DNA from: Prevotella sp.
GTDB lineage: Bacteria > Bacteroidota > Bacteroidia > Bacteroidales > Bacteroidaceae
Assembly: GCA_017410365.1 (NCBI GenBank)
Contig: JAFQQY010000002.1
Coordinates: forward strand, 20,939 to 84,938
DNA: 64,000 nucleotides
Direction of reading: 5' to 3'
Positions 1-8,892 of this stretch are shown here, piece by piece. Made by a program: the position numbers and the translations under genes. The notes under the pieces were generated by a model, which made no database searches, was not told where the DNA came from, and saw only the letters and a program-made list of their open reading frames with translations. Each line of letters begins with the position of its first letter. Position 1 is the first letter of the stretch.

Positions 1-147
1 AACTACGATGGCGATATTCCCGGCGCTGCACCGAAAGACTGCGGCAACTACCTGCTGCAAGACCTCCCTATGGCACGCTACGAAGCAAAGAAATACCTGA
101 CCGAAGTGCTTGAGGTAATCAAAGAAGAGAATCTTATTTATCCGTAA
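1..147 (+). CDS. luxS: S-ribosylhomocysteine lyase LuxS, C-terminal 48 residues (5' truncated by the window)
   Basis: The window opens inside this gene; frame 1 runs for 48 codons to a TAA at 145-147. The tail contains GDIPGAAPKDCGNYLLQDLP followed by MARYEAKKYL. The CGNY cysteine corresponds to the third metal ligand of LuxS, whose two histidines lie upstream outside the window. LuxS cleaves S-ribosylhomocysteine to homocysteine and DPD, the precursor of autoinducer-2, in the activated methyl cycle. The family assignment rests only on this short conserved tail, but the spacing IPGA-x4-CGNY plus the following helix is distinctive. Confidence 0.8.
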   Translation, partial: NYDGDIPGAAPKDCGNYLLQDLPMARYEAKKYLTEVLEVIKEENLIYP

Positions 148-244
148 CTTTTATTGCCTTTTGCTTATTTCATACAGAGAAATCATTAAAGGCTATTAAG
201 TTCGTTGAAGCTAATGGCATTCGAGAAATAGTCATGTCACTTTT

Positions 245-349
245 TTACACGCACCGTGTAACACTTTTACATGCACTGTGTAATAGTATTACCCGGTGCG
301 TGTAATACCATTACAAGATATTTGTAAAAATCTTGTAATCCCGTATTTA
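245..349. repeat. Array of 22-bp units, each carrying a 17-bp palindrome
   Basis: Four 17-bp units start at 245, 267, 289 and 311, a strict 22-bp spacing, with 5-bp spacers between them. Each is a 7-bp inverted repeat around a 3-nt centre: TTACACG-cac-CGTGTAA, TTACATG-cac-TGTGTAA, TTACCCG-gtg-CGTGTAA and TTACAAG-ata-TTTGTAA. Unit-to-unit changes often keep the two arms complementary. A fifth, decayed unit occupies 333-349 and ends exactly on the stop codon (complement of 347-349) of the minus-strand gene. The array fills the gap between two convergent genes. It could be a helically phased operator array or a 3' UTR hairpin series. Confidence 0.8.
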
Positions 350-775
350 CCATTCCGGTTCATCCACATACCTATCGAAAACAACACCGTCTGTATATCC
401 ATAAGCCTTAAACGTATTGCTTATAAACTCCTGTTCATCTGGTGTAATTGGCAATATCCCATTGCGACGCTTATAATATGAGCCATTACCAAAATATGAA
501 TTTATTGCATTGCGCAACGGTGCTATATTATTGGCAAGCACATTATCATAAGAATGTTTCATGCCATAAGCCATCTTCACAATCTTCTTTTCCTTAAAAT
601 ACCGGCACGTCTTTCCGCCGAACATATCCGGATTAAGCACTTGCAAAAAGACATCCTTAGACTTTCCATATTTTGCAGCCAGACGGCGCAGGCATTGTTC
701 TGAACACTCACAATTGTCATTAATACAGAACAAGTAGTGCTTAGGCAAACTCTTATAAACAATATCCTCTTCCAT
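347..775 (-). CDS. Small Cys-rich Bacteroidales protein, possibly DUF6078 family
   Basis: The 142-residue product has no signal peptide or membrane segment. An N-terminal cluster CINDNCECSEQC is followed by a further Cys in GGKTCRYFK, which suggests a small metal-binding site; the rest is mixed and basic to neutral. It resembles the DUF6078 proteins of Bacteroides and Prevotella from memory, and no biochemical function is known to me. A minus-strand -7 box TACTTTTG (complement of 811-818) lies upstream of the ATG at 775. The stop codon coincides with the end of the palindrome array at 245-349. It is convergent with luxS. Confidence 0.7.
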   Translation of the reverse strand: MEEDIVYKSLPKHYLFCINDNCECSEQCLRRLAAKYGKSKDVFLQVLNPDMFGGKTCRYFKEKKIVKMAYGMKHSYDNVLANNIAPLRNAINSYFGNGSYYKRRNGILPITPDEQEFISNTFKAYGYTDGVVFDRYVDEPEW

Positions 776-1035
776 GTTCCTGTTTCGATTTAAAATTATT
801 AGTATATCTGCAAAAGTAATTGATTTTCTTTGATTATAAAAGGATATCGGATAATATTTTGCAATAAGACAATACTATCTTTTCAATAGTAGGTATCTCA
901 TTATTTACATTTTAATGTAGGAGGTCTTGATGATAATATAAATATTACAAAACATTAGTTTAATTAAAATAATTATATTATCTTTGTAGATAGAGACACA
1001 TTAAGAATGTTTATAAATAATTTCATTTACACAAG

Positions 1036-1524
1036 ATGAAAAAATACATCAAAGCTTTTATGCCTGATTTCAGACCTATTCAAGGTTCCGATGTGAGTTT
1101 TGACCTTCTTGACTTTCAAGACAAAGATTTTAGGAATGAATTTTGTCTTGAAGAAGGCGAATCAGGTATTTATATTATTTCAGCAACAGATGGAACAAAA
1201 TATACATATCCCAATGGCAAGACTAGTCCGATTCTATATATAGGCAAGTCTGATAACCTTATAAGAAGACTACGTGACGAACATTATTACAAAGGGCTCA
1301 AAAGACTATTAGATGATCCTGATTATGGAATAGCCGAAAATATTCAAATAAGTCCATTATACCAATATATGTACTACAACGGAAGCCATATAGATGTGTT
1401 TAAATGCAGAGGGAATCAAAGTTCAAAAAATCTGGAGTCCCTATTCCTGAATCAATTTTATCAAAAGTATAGGGCACTTCCTGTGGCCAATGGAGCACGC
1501 TCTTACGAGATTGAAATGGAATAG
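1036..1524 (+). CDS. Stand-alone GIY-YIG domain protein
   Basis: The 162-residue protein carries GIY at 44-46, a YIG at 68-70 followed by KSDNLIRRLRDEH with the conserved arginine, and an acidic residue E134 in KNLESLFLNQFYQKY, the order of catalytic elements in GIY-YIG nucleases. There is no second domain, unlike UvrC or homing enzymes that add DNA-binding parts. A -7 box TATCTTTG at 979-986 precedes it, giving a leader of about 40 nt. The flanks are AT-rich intergenic DNA. The target is unknown; DNA repair, defence or mobile-element origin are all possible. Confidence 0.75.
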   Translation: MKKYIKAFMPDFRPIQGSDVSFDLLDFQDKDFRNEFCLEEGESGIYIISATDGTKYTYPNGKTSPILYIGKSDNLIRRLRDEHYYKGLKRLLDDPDYGIAENIQISPLYQYMYYNGSHIDVFKCRGNQSSKNLESLFLNQFYQKYRALPVANGARSYEIEME

Positions 1525-1619
1525 ACAGTATTTGTTCTTAATTAATGAGCAAGAAGTAATACTATATTCTGTTTATAATAAATCAAGAACTATAAGACTT
1601 AATTAATCTATACAAAAAA

Positions 1620-1686
1620 CACGAATTACGCTAATTTAACTAATTATATAATAGAATATAAATTAGAGTAATTAGCGTAATTCGTG
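1620..1686. repeat. Hairpin element with 16-bp perfect arms, copy 1
   Basis: CACGAATTACGCTAAT at 1620-1635 is the exact reverse complement of 1671-1686, with imperfect pairing continuing inward over an AT-rich centre. A second copy with the same arms lies at 27848-27906. Here it sits between the convergent GIY-YIG gene and typA, so it could end transcription from either side. The shared arm sequence shows it is a dispersed element rather than a locally evolved terminator. Confidence 0.75.
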
Positions 1687-1718
1687 GTTGAATAGAGAGT
1701 TATATGTAGTGTTTACTC

Positions 1719-3521
1719 TTACTCCTTACTTGCCTTCTTGCGCTCGTTATGATCGAGTATTATCTTGCGCATGCGCATACTTTTCGGCGTAACCTCAACA
1801 AACTCGTCGGCCTTGATGTATTCGAGAGCTTCTTCAAGCGAGAGGACTGTTCTCGGCACGATGCGAGCCTTGTCGTCGCTACCGCTGGCGCGGGTATTGG
1901 TGAGTTGCTTTGCCTTTGCCACGTTGATAACAAGGTCGTTGTCATGAACATGCTCGCCTACGACCTCACCCAGATAAACCTCATCGCCCGGATCAATGAA
2001 GAACTTTCCACGATCCTGCAACTTATCTATAGAATAAGCAAAGGCGGTTCCCGTCTCCAAGGCAATCATACTGCCATTAACACGGCGAACTATATCACCC
2101 TTATATGGTTGGTACTCTTTGAAGCGGTGAGCCATGATGGCCTCACCTTGACTGGCTGTCAATACGTTGGTACGCAGACCTATGATGCCACGAGAAGGCA
2201 CGTCAAATTCTATGTTCACACGCTCGCCCTGACTTTCCATAGATGTCATATCACCCTTTCGACGAGTAACCATATCTATCATCTTTGAAGCAAACTCCTC
2301 CGGAACATTGATTGTCAGTTCCTCGATTGGTTCACACTTCACGCCGTTTATCTCCTTATAGATAACCTGTGGCTGACCCACCTGCAACTCATAGCCCTCA
2401 CGACGCATGGTCTCGATAAGCACACTGAGGTGGAGAACGCCACGGCCACTGACAATCCATTTGTCGGTATTATCCTCAAACTGCTCTACACGCAATGCCA
2501 GGTTCTTCTCCAGTTCCTTCTGCAGACGGTCGTTGATATGACGGCTTGTAACGTACTTACCCTCCTTGCCGAAGAAAGGTGAGTCGTTGATGGTGAAGAG
2601 CATCGACATTGTTGGCTCGTCTATTGCTATCGGCGGCAGCGGTTCAGGATTCTCAAAGTCGCAGATGGTATCGCCAATCTCAAACTTCTCCAGTCCTATG
2701 ATGGCGCAGATATCTCCGCTCTGCACTTCCTTTGTCTTCAAATGTCCCATGCCCTCAAAAGTATGCAGTTCCTTTATGCGTGTCTTCTCCTGTTTGCCGT
2801 CACGATGGGTTATGGTGATGTTCATTCCTTCATGAAGAGTACCGCGATGAACACGCCCCACGGCGATACGACCTGTATAACTTGAATAGTCGAGCGAAGT
2901 GATGAGCATCTGCGGTGTACCCTCTATGACACGAGGAGCCGGTATCACCTCTACAATCTTGTCAAGCAGATAAGTAAGGTCTGTGGTTGGTTTGCTATAG
3001 TCCTCACCCATCCATCCGTTCTTTGCCGAACCATAAACAACAGGAAAATCGAGTTGGTCTTCTGTTGCATTGAGCGAGAACATGAGGTCGAACACCATTT
3101 CATAAACCTCCTCAGGACGACAGTTAGGTTTGTCAACCTTGTTGACTACAACAATCGGTTTCAAACCAATCTGCAAAGCCTTCTGCAATACGAATCGCGT
3201 CTGCGGCATCGGACCCTCAAAAGCGTCAACGAGCAAGATACAGCCGTCTGCCATATTGAGCACACGCTCCACCTCACCGCCGAAGTCAGAGTGTCCCGGA
3301 GTATCAATAATGTTTATCTTTGTTCCTTTCCAGTTGATGGAAACATTTTTAGAAAGAATCGTTATCCCTCGCTCACGCTCCAAATCGTTGGCATCAAGCA
3401 CCTCACCACTAAGGTTCTGACCTTCACGAAAAAGATTGCCCGCCAGCATCATCTTATCTACCAGTGTTGTCTTGCCATGGTCAACGTGAGCAATAATTGC
3501 AATATTCCTAATGTCTTGCAT
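1719..3521 (-). CDS. typA: Translational GTPase TypA/BipA
   Basis: TypA is a ribosome-binding GTPase related to EF-G that aids large-subunit assembly and growth under stress. At 600 residues it has the family length. Visible are G1 AHVDHGKTT at 11-19, RGIT at 51-54, DTPGH at 73-77 and NKVD at 127-130, followed by EF-G-like domains II, III and V and the BipA-specific C-terminal domain ending in basic [14 protein letters not shown]. The start at 3521 gives the usual N-terminus [10 protein letters not shown]. It has its own promoter at 3548-3578 and is separated from upstream rpsO by a terminator, so it is probably monocistronic. Confidence 0.97.
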   Translation of the reverse strand: MQDIRNIAIIAHVDHGKTTLVDKMMLAGNLFREGQNLSGEVLDANDLERERGITILSKNVSINWKGTKINIIDTPGHSDFGGEVERVLNMADGCILLVDAFEGPMPQTRFVLQKALQIGLKPIVVVNKVDKPNCRPEEVYEMVFDLMFSLNATEDQLDFPVVYGSAKNGWMGEDYSKPTTDLTYLLDKIVEVIPAPRVIEGTPQMLITSLDYSSYTGRIAVGRVHRGTLHEGMNITITHRDGKQEKTRIKELHTFEGMGHLKTKEVQSGDICAIIGLEKFEIGDTICDFENPEPLPPIAIDEPTMSMLFTINDSPFFGKEGKYVTSRHINDRLQKELEKNLALRVEQFEDNTDKWIVSGRGVLHLSVLIETMRREGYELQVGQPQVIYKEINGVKCEPIEELTINVPEEFASKMIDMVTRRKGDMTSMESQGERVNIEFDVPSRGIIGLRTNVLTASQGEAIMAHRFKEYQPYKGDIVRRVNGSMIALETGTAFAYSIDKLQDRGKFFIDPGDEVYLGEVVGEHVHDNDLVINVAKAKQLTNTRASGSDDKARIVPRTVLSLEEALEYIKADEFVEVTPKSMRMRKIILDHNERKKASKE

Positions 3522-3547
3522 ATTCTCTTACCTTTAAAAAACGGGTG

Positions 3548-3578
3548 CAAAGTTACAATAATTATTTTATATATCAAT
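3548..3578 (-). promoter_or_regulatory. typA promoter
   Basis: On the minus strand the -7 box TAACTTTG (complement of 3548-3555) and an ATTG -33 element (3575-3578) are 19 nt apart, the spacing of Bacteroidetes housekeeping promoters. The predicted leader before the typA ATG is about 20-25 nt. Confidence 0.7.
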
Positions 3579-3598
3579 GTAATCAGTACTAAAAACAA

Positions 3599-3627
3599 AC
3601 AAAAAGGGTTGCGCCGTAGCACAACCC
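3599..3627 (-). terminator. rpsO intrinsic terminator
   Basis: Minus-strand GGGTTGTGC pairs with GCGCAACCC over 9 bp (complement of 3606-3627) around a TACG loop and is followed by a T-run (complement of 3601-3605). It lies 30 nt past the rpsO stop and just upstream of the typA promoter. Confidence 0.8.
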
Positions 3628-3657
3628 CATAGTCTTTTAAATCTGTTAAACAGAAAA

Positions 3658-3927
3658 TTACTTACGCAGACCGAGAGCCTTGACGATAGCACGATAACGA
3701 TTGATATCGCGGTCATAGAGATACTTCAAAAGAGCGCGGCGCTGACCAACGAGCTTAGTCAGTGAACGTTCTGTAACGAAGTCCTTGTGATTCTGCTTCA
3801 AGTGCTCTGTCAGGTGTGAGATACGATAAGTGAACAATGCAATCTGGCTCTCTGCTGAACCTGTGTCTGTTGCAGTCTTACCATACTGACCGAAAATTTC
3901 CTGCTTTTTAGCTTTGTCTAAGTACAT
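3658..3927 (-). CDS. rpsO: 30S ribosomal protein S15
   Basis: The 89-residue protein matches S15 in length and sequence, with the conserved GKTATDTGSAESQIALFT region, HLKQNHKDF and RRALLKYL of the helical bundle. S15 binds the central domain of 16S rRNA early in 30S assembly. The gene has its own promoter (4036-4066), a leader of about 100 nt with a predicted fold (3967-4014) and a terminator (3599-3627), so it is a single-gene unit. S15 commonly represses its own mRNA through a leader structure in other phyla, so autoregulation here is plausible but inferred. Confidence 0.97.
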   Translation of the reverse strand: MYLDKAKKQEIFGQYGKTATDTGSAESQIALFTYRISHLTEHLKQNHKDFVTERSLTKLVGQRRALLKYLYDRDINRYRAIVKALGLRK

Positions 3928-3966
3928 AATTTTATTTGATTAATGTGTTAATTATTACATTCTTCT

Positions 3967-4014
3967 GACGCATCAAACGCCTTAATCACAACGTTTTGCT
4001 TCATCGAATGCATC
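3967..4014 (-). promoter_or_regulatory. Structured rpsO leader, candidate S15 autoregulatory RNA
   Basis: In the rpsO 5' UTR, GATGCATT (complement of 4007-4014) pairs with GATGCGTC (complement of 3967-3974) over 8 bp including G-U pairs. Stacked directly beside it, AAACG and CGTTT (complements of 3992-3996 and 3975-3979) form a second 5-bp stem with a 12-nt loop. The fold lies 40-87 nt upstream of the ATG. Its role is inferred from the known habit of S15 mRNAs. Confidence 0.45.
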
Positions 4015-4035
4015 GGATTTTCCGAAATTCGGCTG

Positions 4036-4066
4036 CAAAGGTACAGCTTTTTCTTCATTCCGACAA
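4036..4066 (-). promoter_or_regulatory. rpsO promoter
   Basis: The minus-strand -7 box TACCTTTG is the complement of 4036-4043, and a TTGT -33 element (complement of 4063-4066) sits 19 nt upstream. The start site would fall near 4030, which produces the long leader. Confidence 0.7.
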
Positions 4067-4091
4067 GTTTTTATTTCACTTTTTTGCCTTA

Positions 4092-5588
4092 TTAATACTT
4101 CTGGACAACGATATTCACATTTGTCTTTGTGATATTCTTTGAGTTATTAAACTCTTCACCCTTTTCTGCTATGATATTGATGTTTTCAAGTGTGATGCCA
4201 TCAATAGGCATTTCTGGCAAACCGTTGAAGGTCATTGCACGACCGGCACCGTTGCACACAACGTTGCTGATATTGATGTTGCGGAATATTGGTGTTGTCT
4301 CGTCAACAGGCTGTATGTCAACAATATTTGGGTTGTCACCATCTGCTATTGTTTCTGAAACAGACTTGCCGCCGTAGTACATATTGAATATAAGGGCATC
4401 GTTCTTGATCTGGTTCATTGAAATGCCATCGATATAGATGTTCTCAACAATACCGCCACGTCCGCGCTTGCTCTTGAAACGAAGACCTACGTCTGTACCG
4501 AGGAACTGACTGTTCTTAACCATGATATTGCGTACGCCGCCACTCATCTCTGAACCGACAACGAAACCGCCATGGCCTGCAAAAACAGTACATCCGTCAA
4601 CGACAACGTTCTCGCATGGCTTGCCACGACGGCGACCGTCAGCATCCTTACCGCTCTTTATACAGATACCGTCGTCTCCTGCATCAAACTTAGAGTTAAC
4701 TATAAGTGCGTTCTTGCATGACTCTAGGTCGAGAGCATCACCGTTCTGAGCATAAGAAGGATTGCGTGCAAGCACATTATCGATGATAATATTCTCGCAC
4801 ATCAGCGGATGAATGTTCCATGCCGGTGAGTTTTGGAAGATCACACCCTGCAAAAGAACGTTCTTACAGTTTACAAGACTAACCATAACCGGACGGAGGA
4901 AGCGTTTCACGCTGTTCCAGTCTTCTTCTGAACGCATGCCTGTAGGCACATTCATATCGGCGGCATCAGCTCCCTTTGCATATCCCTCAGAAGGATACCA
5001 CATTTTTGGCGAGTGCATCACGCCACCCTCTCTTGATGTAAACTTAGCCCACTGTGCGTCAGTAACCTTCTCGCGCTTGAGCGGACGCCAGTACTGACCA
5101 TTGCCATCTATTACGCCCTCACCTGTAACAGCTATATTCTCTGCACTGTCGGCGCTCAGTGGCGACTGACAGCGACGTGTGTCAAGACCCTCGAACGAAG
5201 TCTTGATCAGCGGATAGAGATTCTCATCTGCAGCGAAAAGGATAATGGCACCCTTCTCCAAATGCAGATTGATGTTGCTCTTCAATACTATAGGACCTGT
5301 ATACCACACACCGCGTGGCACAACCAATTTACCGCCACCCTGTTTTGACAGTTCATCGATAGCCTTTGCAAATGCGTCGGTGCACAACTGTTGACCATCG
5401 CCTACAGCCTCATAGTCACTGAGTGTCACTGCACGGTCTGGGAAAACTGGCGCCTTTACCTCTGGCATTTCAAACGGCAATCCTTCTGTGTATTTCTTGT
5501 AAGGATTATCACCATACTGACTCTTTTCCGTGTTAGTCTGGCATGCTACCATTATCGCAGCCATCACAATCATTAATACTTTTCTCAT
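4092..5588 (-). CDS. Glycoside hydrolase family 28 lipoprotein (polygalacturonase-like)
   Basis: The 498-residue protein begins with a lipoprotein signal, MRKVLMIVMAAIMVAC with the lipid-anchor Cys at 16, so it is probably on the cell surface or periplasmic face. The body is a right-handed beta-helix of family 28: NGDALDLES, then GDDGICIKSG with the catalytic aspartates, then GHGGFVVGSEMSGG and RFKSKRGRGG, matching the family order NxD, DD, GHG, RxK. Such enzymes hydrolyse galacturonide links in pectin. It is about 110 nt downstream of the rpsO control region and is transcribed away from it. It complements the PL10-CE8 protein at 49.7 kb. Confidence 0.93.
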   Translation of the reverse strand: MRKVLMIVMAAIMVACQTNTEKSQYGDNPYKKYTEGLPFEMPEVKAPVFPDRAVTLSDYEAVGDGQQLCTDAFAKAIDELSKQGGGKLVVPRGVWYTGPIVLKSNINLHLEKGAIILFAADENLYPLIKTSFEGLDTRRCQSPLSADSAENIAVTGEGVIDGNGQYWRPLKREKVTDAQWAKFTSREGGVMHSPKMWYPSEGYAKGADAADMNVPTGMRSEEDWNSVKRFLRPVMVSLVNCKNVLLQGVIFQNSPAWNIHPLMCENIIIDNVLARNPSYAQNGDALDLESCKNALIVNSKFDAGDDGICIKSGKDADGRRRGKPCENVVVDGCTVFAGHGGFVVGSEMSGGVRNIMVKNSQFLGTDVGLRFKSKRGRGGIVENIYIDGISMNQIKNDALIFNMYYGGKSVSETIADGDNPNIVDIQPVDETTPIFRNINISNVVCNGAGRAMTFNGLPEMPIDGITLENINIIAEKGEEFNNSKNITKTNVNIVVQKY

Positions 5589-5635
5589 GTTTTTGTTAGA
5601 GTTATAGTTTTGTTATTTAATTAGTTCAAAGATTT

Positions 5636-6055
5636 TTACTTACTATCCATTATTTCCTTTAATGGCTTCATCACAAATTCGCGCTCTTCCATCAGTGGAT
5701 GCGGAATCTTCAGGTCGGGTTCATCTACCACATAATCGTCATACAGCAGTATATCGATGTCTATCATGCGGTCGTGATACTCGCCATTTACTGTTTTCGA
5801 CGTTCTTCCCAACTGTCTTTCTATGCTTTGCGTGTGCTCAAGCACCTGACGCGGAGTAAGTATAGTCTGGCAGCACACAACAGCATTAACAAAGTTGTTG
5901 TCCGAGCAGAAACCCCAAGGTTCGGTTGTATGGAGAGCCGACTGGCTAATAATATAGCCTATCTGCTCTCCTATCCTTTTAATTGCTTCTCTTATGGTCT
6001 GTTCCTTATCGCCCAGATTGGCGCCCAGACCGAGATACACATTGTGCTTAGTCAT
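5636..6055 (-). CDS. folK: 2-amino-4-hydroxy-6-hydroxymethyldihydropteridine diphosphokinase
   Basis: This enzyme transfers pyrophosphate from ATP to 6-hydroxymethyl-dihydropterin in folate synthesis. The 139-residue protein shows the family signatures [10 protein letters not shown] at the N-terminus, the ligand loop [21 protein letters not shown] with the metal-binding aspartates, and [12 protein letters not shown]. Its start overlaps the queA end by 8 nt, so the two are translationally coupled. It is the last gene of the ftsX-uppP-truB-queA-folK unit. Confidence 0.96.
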   Translation of the reverse strand: MTKHNVYLGLGANLGDKEQTIREAIKRIGEQIGYIISQSALHTTEPWGFCSDNNFVNAVVCCQTILTPRQVLEHTQSIERQLGRTSKTVNGEYHDRMIDIDILLYDDYVVDEPDLKIPHPLMEEREFVMKPLKEIMDSK

Positions 6056-7208
6056 CCAGCAAAAGCATTGCGTCGCCGTAGCAGCCGAACTTATATCCGT
6101 TCTTCACTGCCTTCTTGTATGCATCCATCACCAGGTCGTAGCCTCCGAATGCAGCTGTTATCATAAGCATCGTTGACTCTGGGTGATAGAAGTTTGCCAC
6201 CATGCTGTTAGCCATTCCGAAGTCATAAGGCGGGAAGATAAACTTATTTGTCCATCCATCATATTCCTTAAGCATGCCATCGGTTCCTACAGCGGTCTCA
6301 GCTGCACGCATAGTGCTTACACCGATGGCGCAGATGCGTTTTCCTTCGTTCTTGGCACTATTCACCATCTCGCATGCCTCTGCACTTATTATCATCTGTT
6401 CGGAGTTCATCTTATGCTTGGTCAGATCTTCAACTTCTATTGGTTCGAAGCTGCCCAGTCCGCAATGAACGGTAATATATGCCGATTCGATGCCGCGTAT
6501 CTCCATTATCTTCATCAATTCACGACTGAAGTGCAAACCTGTTGCTGGCGCTGTCACTGCACCCTCGTTCTTTGCATATAGGGTCTGGAAGTTATCCATA
6601 TCATCGGCTGTTGCCGGGCGCTGATCTACTATATATCGTGGCAGCGGTGCTTCGCCCAGAGCGAAGAGTTCCTTTTTGAACTCATCGTGAGGGCAATCGT
6701 AAAGGAAACGAAGTGTACGTCCGCGACTTGTGGTGTTGTCTATAACCTCAGCCACCATTGGTCCGTCATCATCAAAGAACAGTTTGTTGCCAATACGTAT
6801 TTTTCTTGCCGGCTCTACCAACACATCCCACAGACGCAACTCTTCATTGAGTTCGCGCAACAGAAACACCTCGATTTTCGCGTCAGTCTTTTCCTTTGTG
6901 CCATAGAGACGCGCAGGAAATACCTTTGTATCATTGAAGATAAAGACATCGCCTTCGTCGAAGTAGTTCACCACATCTCGGAATGTAAGGAATACAGGAT
7001 TGCCTTCAGCATCAACCATATCGTTGCCTTCGTCATCTTTCTTATACATTTCGATTGTCTGACTCTTACGGTGCACAACCATCAGGCGGCACTCATCACG
7101 GCGATACAGTTTATCCACCGTTCCGTCTTCATTCTCGAAAGCACGATGTGGCGGTTCTAGCGCAATCTGTGCCTCTGGAAGTTTAAATTTAAATTGTGAT
7201 AACTTCAT
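6048..7208 (-). CDS. queA: tRNA preQ1(34) S-adenosylmethionine ribosyltransferase-isomerase
   Basis: QueA adds the cyclopentanediol ring to preQ1 at the wobble base of tRNAs, the step before queuosine. The protein is 386 residues, somewhat longer than the usual 340-360, because of an acidic insert ([15 protein letters not shown]) near residue 55. Conserved stretches include [47 protein letters not shown] and FIFPPYDFG. It is separated from truB by a gap filled with 9-bp words (7251-7318) and overlaps folK by 8 nt. Confidence 0.96.
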   Translation of the reverse strand: MKLSQFKFKLPEAQIALEPPHRAFENEDGTVDKLYRRDECRLMVVHRKSQTIEMYKKDDEGNDMVDAEGNPVFLTFRDVVNYFDEGDVFIFNDTKVFPARLYGTKEKTDAKIEVFLLRELNEELRLWDVLVEPARKIRIGNKLFFDDDGPMVAEVIDNTTSRGRTLRFLYDCPHDEFKKELFALGEAPLPRYIVDQRPATADDMDNFQTLYAKNEGAVTAPATGLHFSRELMKIMEIRGIESAYITVHCGLGSFEPIEVEDLTKHKMNSEQMIISAEACEMVNSAKNEGKRICAIGVSTMRAAETAVGTDGMLKEYDGWTNKFIFPPYDFGMANSMVANFYHPESTMLMITAAFGGYDLVMDAYKKAVKNGYKFGCYGDAMLLLDD

Positions 7209-7250
7209 TTATGTAATGCTTGATTCTTTAATGCTTGATTTATAAGGTTT

Positions 7251-7318
7251 GTGAGGCTAATGGGTCTCATGAGACTTATGGGATCATGAGACTCATGAAA
7301 CTAATGGGGCTCATGTGA
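7251..7318. repeat. 9-bp word array (CTYATGAGR), copy 1, overlapping the truB stop
   Basis: Reading from 7257, the words are CTAATGGGT, CTCATGAGA, CTTATGGGA, TCATGAGA (8 bp), CTCATGAAA, CTAATGGGG and CTCATGTGA. They vary at one or two positions and fill most of the truB-queA gap. The truB stop codon (complement of 7301-7303) and its last codons lie inside the array. The same word family recurs at 35792-35870. Confidence 0.8.
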
Positions 7319-8020
7319 GCAGGGGGAGGTCACCCTCTCCAACCACTCTGAAAAATCTTCCATCGTTATGCAGTCGTCTATGCTAACCTCACCAAGTCGG
7401 GTGCGACAGAGGGTCTGCAAGAACGCTCCACTTCCCAAGGCCTTGCCGATGTCGCGGGCCAGTGCACGGATATATGTTCCCTTACTACACACCACGCGTA
7501 TGCTCATCTGCTTCGTCAATGGGGCAAAACCTGTCAGTTCTATCTCATCAATCTTCAGGGTCTTTGGCTTCAGTTCTACCGTCTCGCCCTTTCTCTTCAG
7601 TTTGTAGGCGCGTTTGCCGTCAATCTTCACTGCCGAATATTCGGGTGGAACCTGCTGTATCTCACCGACAAACTGCTTCAGAGTTTCTTCTATCAGCTCG
7701 CGCGTGATATGAGCTGTGGGATATGTGTGGTCTACGGTGTGCTCTCGGTCAAAGCTCGGCGTTGTTGCACCAAGCTGTAAAGTAGCTGTATATTCCTTAC
7801 TATGATACAGCATCTTATCCAGTTCCTTTGTCTTCTTACCTGTGCAAAGTATCAGCACCCCCGTTGCCAACGGGTCGAGCGTACCGGCATGACCTGTCTT
7901 AACACGCTTCACCCCAATCTTCTTTGAAATAAGGTAGCGAATGCGGGCCAATGCTCCAAAGCTAGACATGCCATATGGCTTGTTCAAGTATATTACTTCG
8001 CCTTCTAAAAAATTCATCAT
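7301..8020 (-). CDS. truB: tRNA pseudouridine(55) synthase TruB
   Basis: TruB isomerises U55 in the T-loop of tRNAs. The 239-residue protein has the catalytic motif GHAGTLDPLATGVL with the active-site Asp, YxKPxGxSSF-like LNKPYGMSSF, the substrate-site stretch PPEYSAVKIDGKRAYKLKRKG and the C-terminal RVVCSKGTYIRALARDIG. The last residues, CSHEPH, and the stop codon are encoded by the 9-bp word array, so the natural C-terminus seems to have been replaced by repeat sequence. The gene lies 7 nt downstream of uppP in the same operon. Confidence 0.96.
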   Translation of the reverse strand: MMNFLEGEVIYLNKPYGMSSFGALARIRYLISKKIGVKRVKTGHAGTLDPLATGVLILCTGKKTKELDKMLYHSKEYTATLQLGATTPSFDREHTVDHTYPTAHITRELIEETLKQFVGEIQQVPPEYSAVKIDGKRAYKLKRKGETVELKPKTLKIDEIELTGFAPLTKQMSIRVVCSKGTYIRALARDIGKALGSGAFLQTLCRTRLGEVSIDDCITMEDFSEWLERVTSPCSHEPH

Positions 8021-8027
8021 AACCTCA

Positions 8028-8882
8028 TCACACCATTTCCAGGCTATTTCCCATCAACAGCCAGACGAGAATCAGTCCGCCAACGATTATGCGATACCAG
8101 CCGAACGCCTTGAAACCGTATTTGGTAACGTAACTGATAAAGAACTTGATGGCAAGCATCGCCACGATAAATGCTACAACATTGCCGACAATCAGTGCCG
8201 TCATATTGTCCATTATTATCTCCGTGCCGCCTTCCTTAAACAGTTTGTACATCTTATATACCGTTGCAGCAAACATTGTAGGCACGGCAAGGAAGAATGA
8301 GAACTCGGCTGCCGCCTTGCGCGTCATTCGCTGCGACATACCTCCCACGATAGTTGCCATAGAACGTGATACTCCCGGTATCATAGAGATACATTGATAC
8401 AAACCCACCATAAAGGCACGCTTCTCTGTAAACTTCGTGTCTTCGCTGCCTTTATTGAATATCTTGTCGCAGTAAAGCATGAAGATACCTCCTATCACCA
8501 GCATCACGGCCACCACCTCCACTCGCTCTAGCATGGCATCGATGGCATCACTGAACAGTAATCCAAGAACGGCTGCGGGTATGAAGGCAACAAACAGCTT
8601 CCAGTAGAAATCAAACTTATGCAAGAACTGCTTCAGTGGCGAAGCTCCTTCTGGCAGCGGTGTGCGATTGAGTTGGAAAAAGCGTTTCCAATAGAGAACT
8701 ACAACCGACAAGATAGCACCAAACTGTATGATAAAGGTAAATGCCTTTACAAACTCTGTACTTTCCACTCCGAGCACATTCTGGGCAATTATCATGTGTC
8801 CGGTAGATGATACAGGCAGGAACTCTGTCAGTCCCTCGACAATGGCGATGATTATCGCCTCAAGTATTGTCATATCTTCCAT
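8028..8882 (-). CDS. uppP: Undecaprenyl-diphosphatase UppP/BacA
   Basis: UppP is an inner-membrane enzyme that removes a phosphate from undecaprenyl pyrophosphate to recycle the lipid carrier of peptidoglycan and O-antigen. The 284-residue protein shows the two family motifs, [15 protein letters not shown] near the N-terminus and [10 protein letters not shown] in the middle, and about eight hydrophobic segments. Neighbouring ftsX and DUF3098 suggest a cell-envelope context. The spacing is 10 nt from DUF3098 and 7 nt to truB. Confidence 0.96.
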   Translation of the reverse strand: MEDMTILEAIIIAIVEGLTEFLPVSSTGHMIIAQNVLGVESTEFVKAFTFIIQFGAILSVVVLYWKRFFQLNRTPLPEGASPLKQFLHKFDFYWKLFVAFIPAAVLGLLFSDAIDAMLERVEVVAVMLVIGGIFMLYCDKIFNKGSEDTKFTEKRAFMVGLYQCISMIPGVSRSMATIVGGMSQRMTRKAAAEFSFFLAVPTMFAATVYKMYKLFKEGGTEIIMDNMTALIVGNVVAFIVAMLAIKFFISYVTKYGFKAFGWYRIIVGGLILVWLLMGNSLEMV

Positions 8883-8892
8883 CTGCCTGATA

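Noticed and set aside
1749-2288. 179-codon plus-strand ORF inside typA
   Set aside because: It is antisense to a complete, strongly conserved gene and shows no recognisable protein features. The many other long antisense ORFs (for example 13996-14643 and 37809-38510) were set aside for the same reason.
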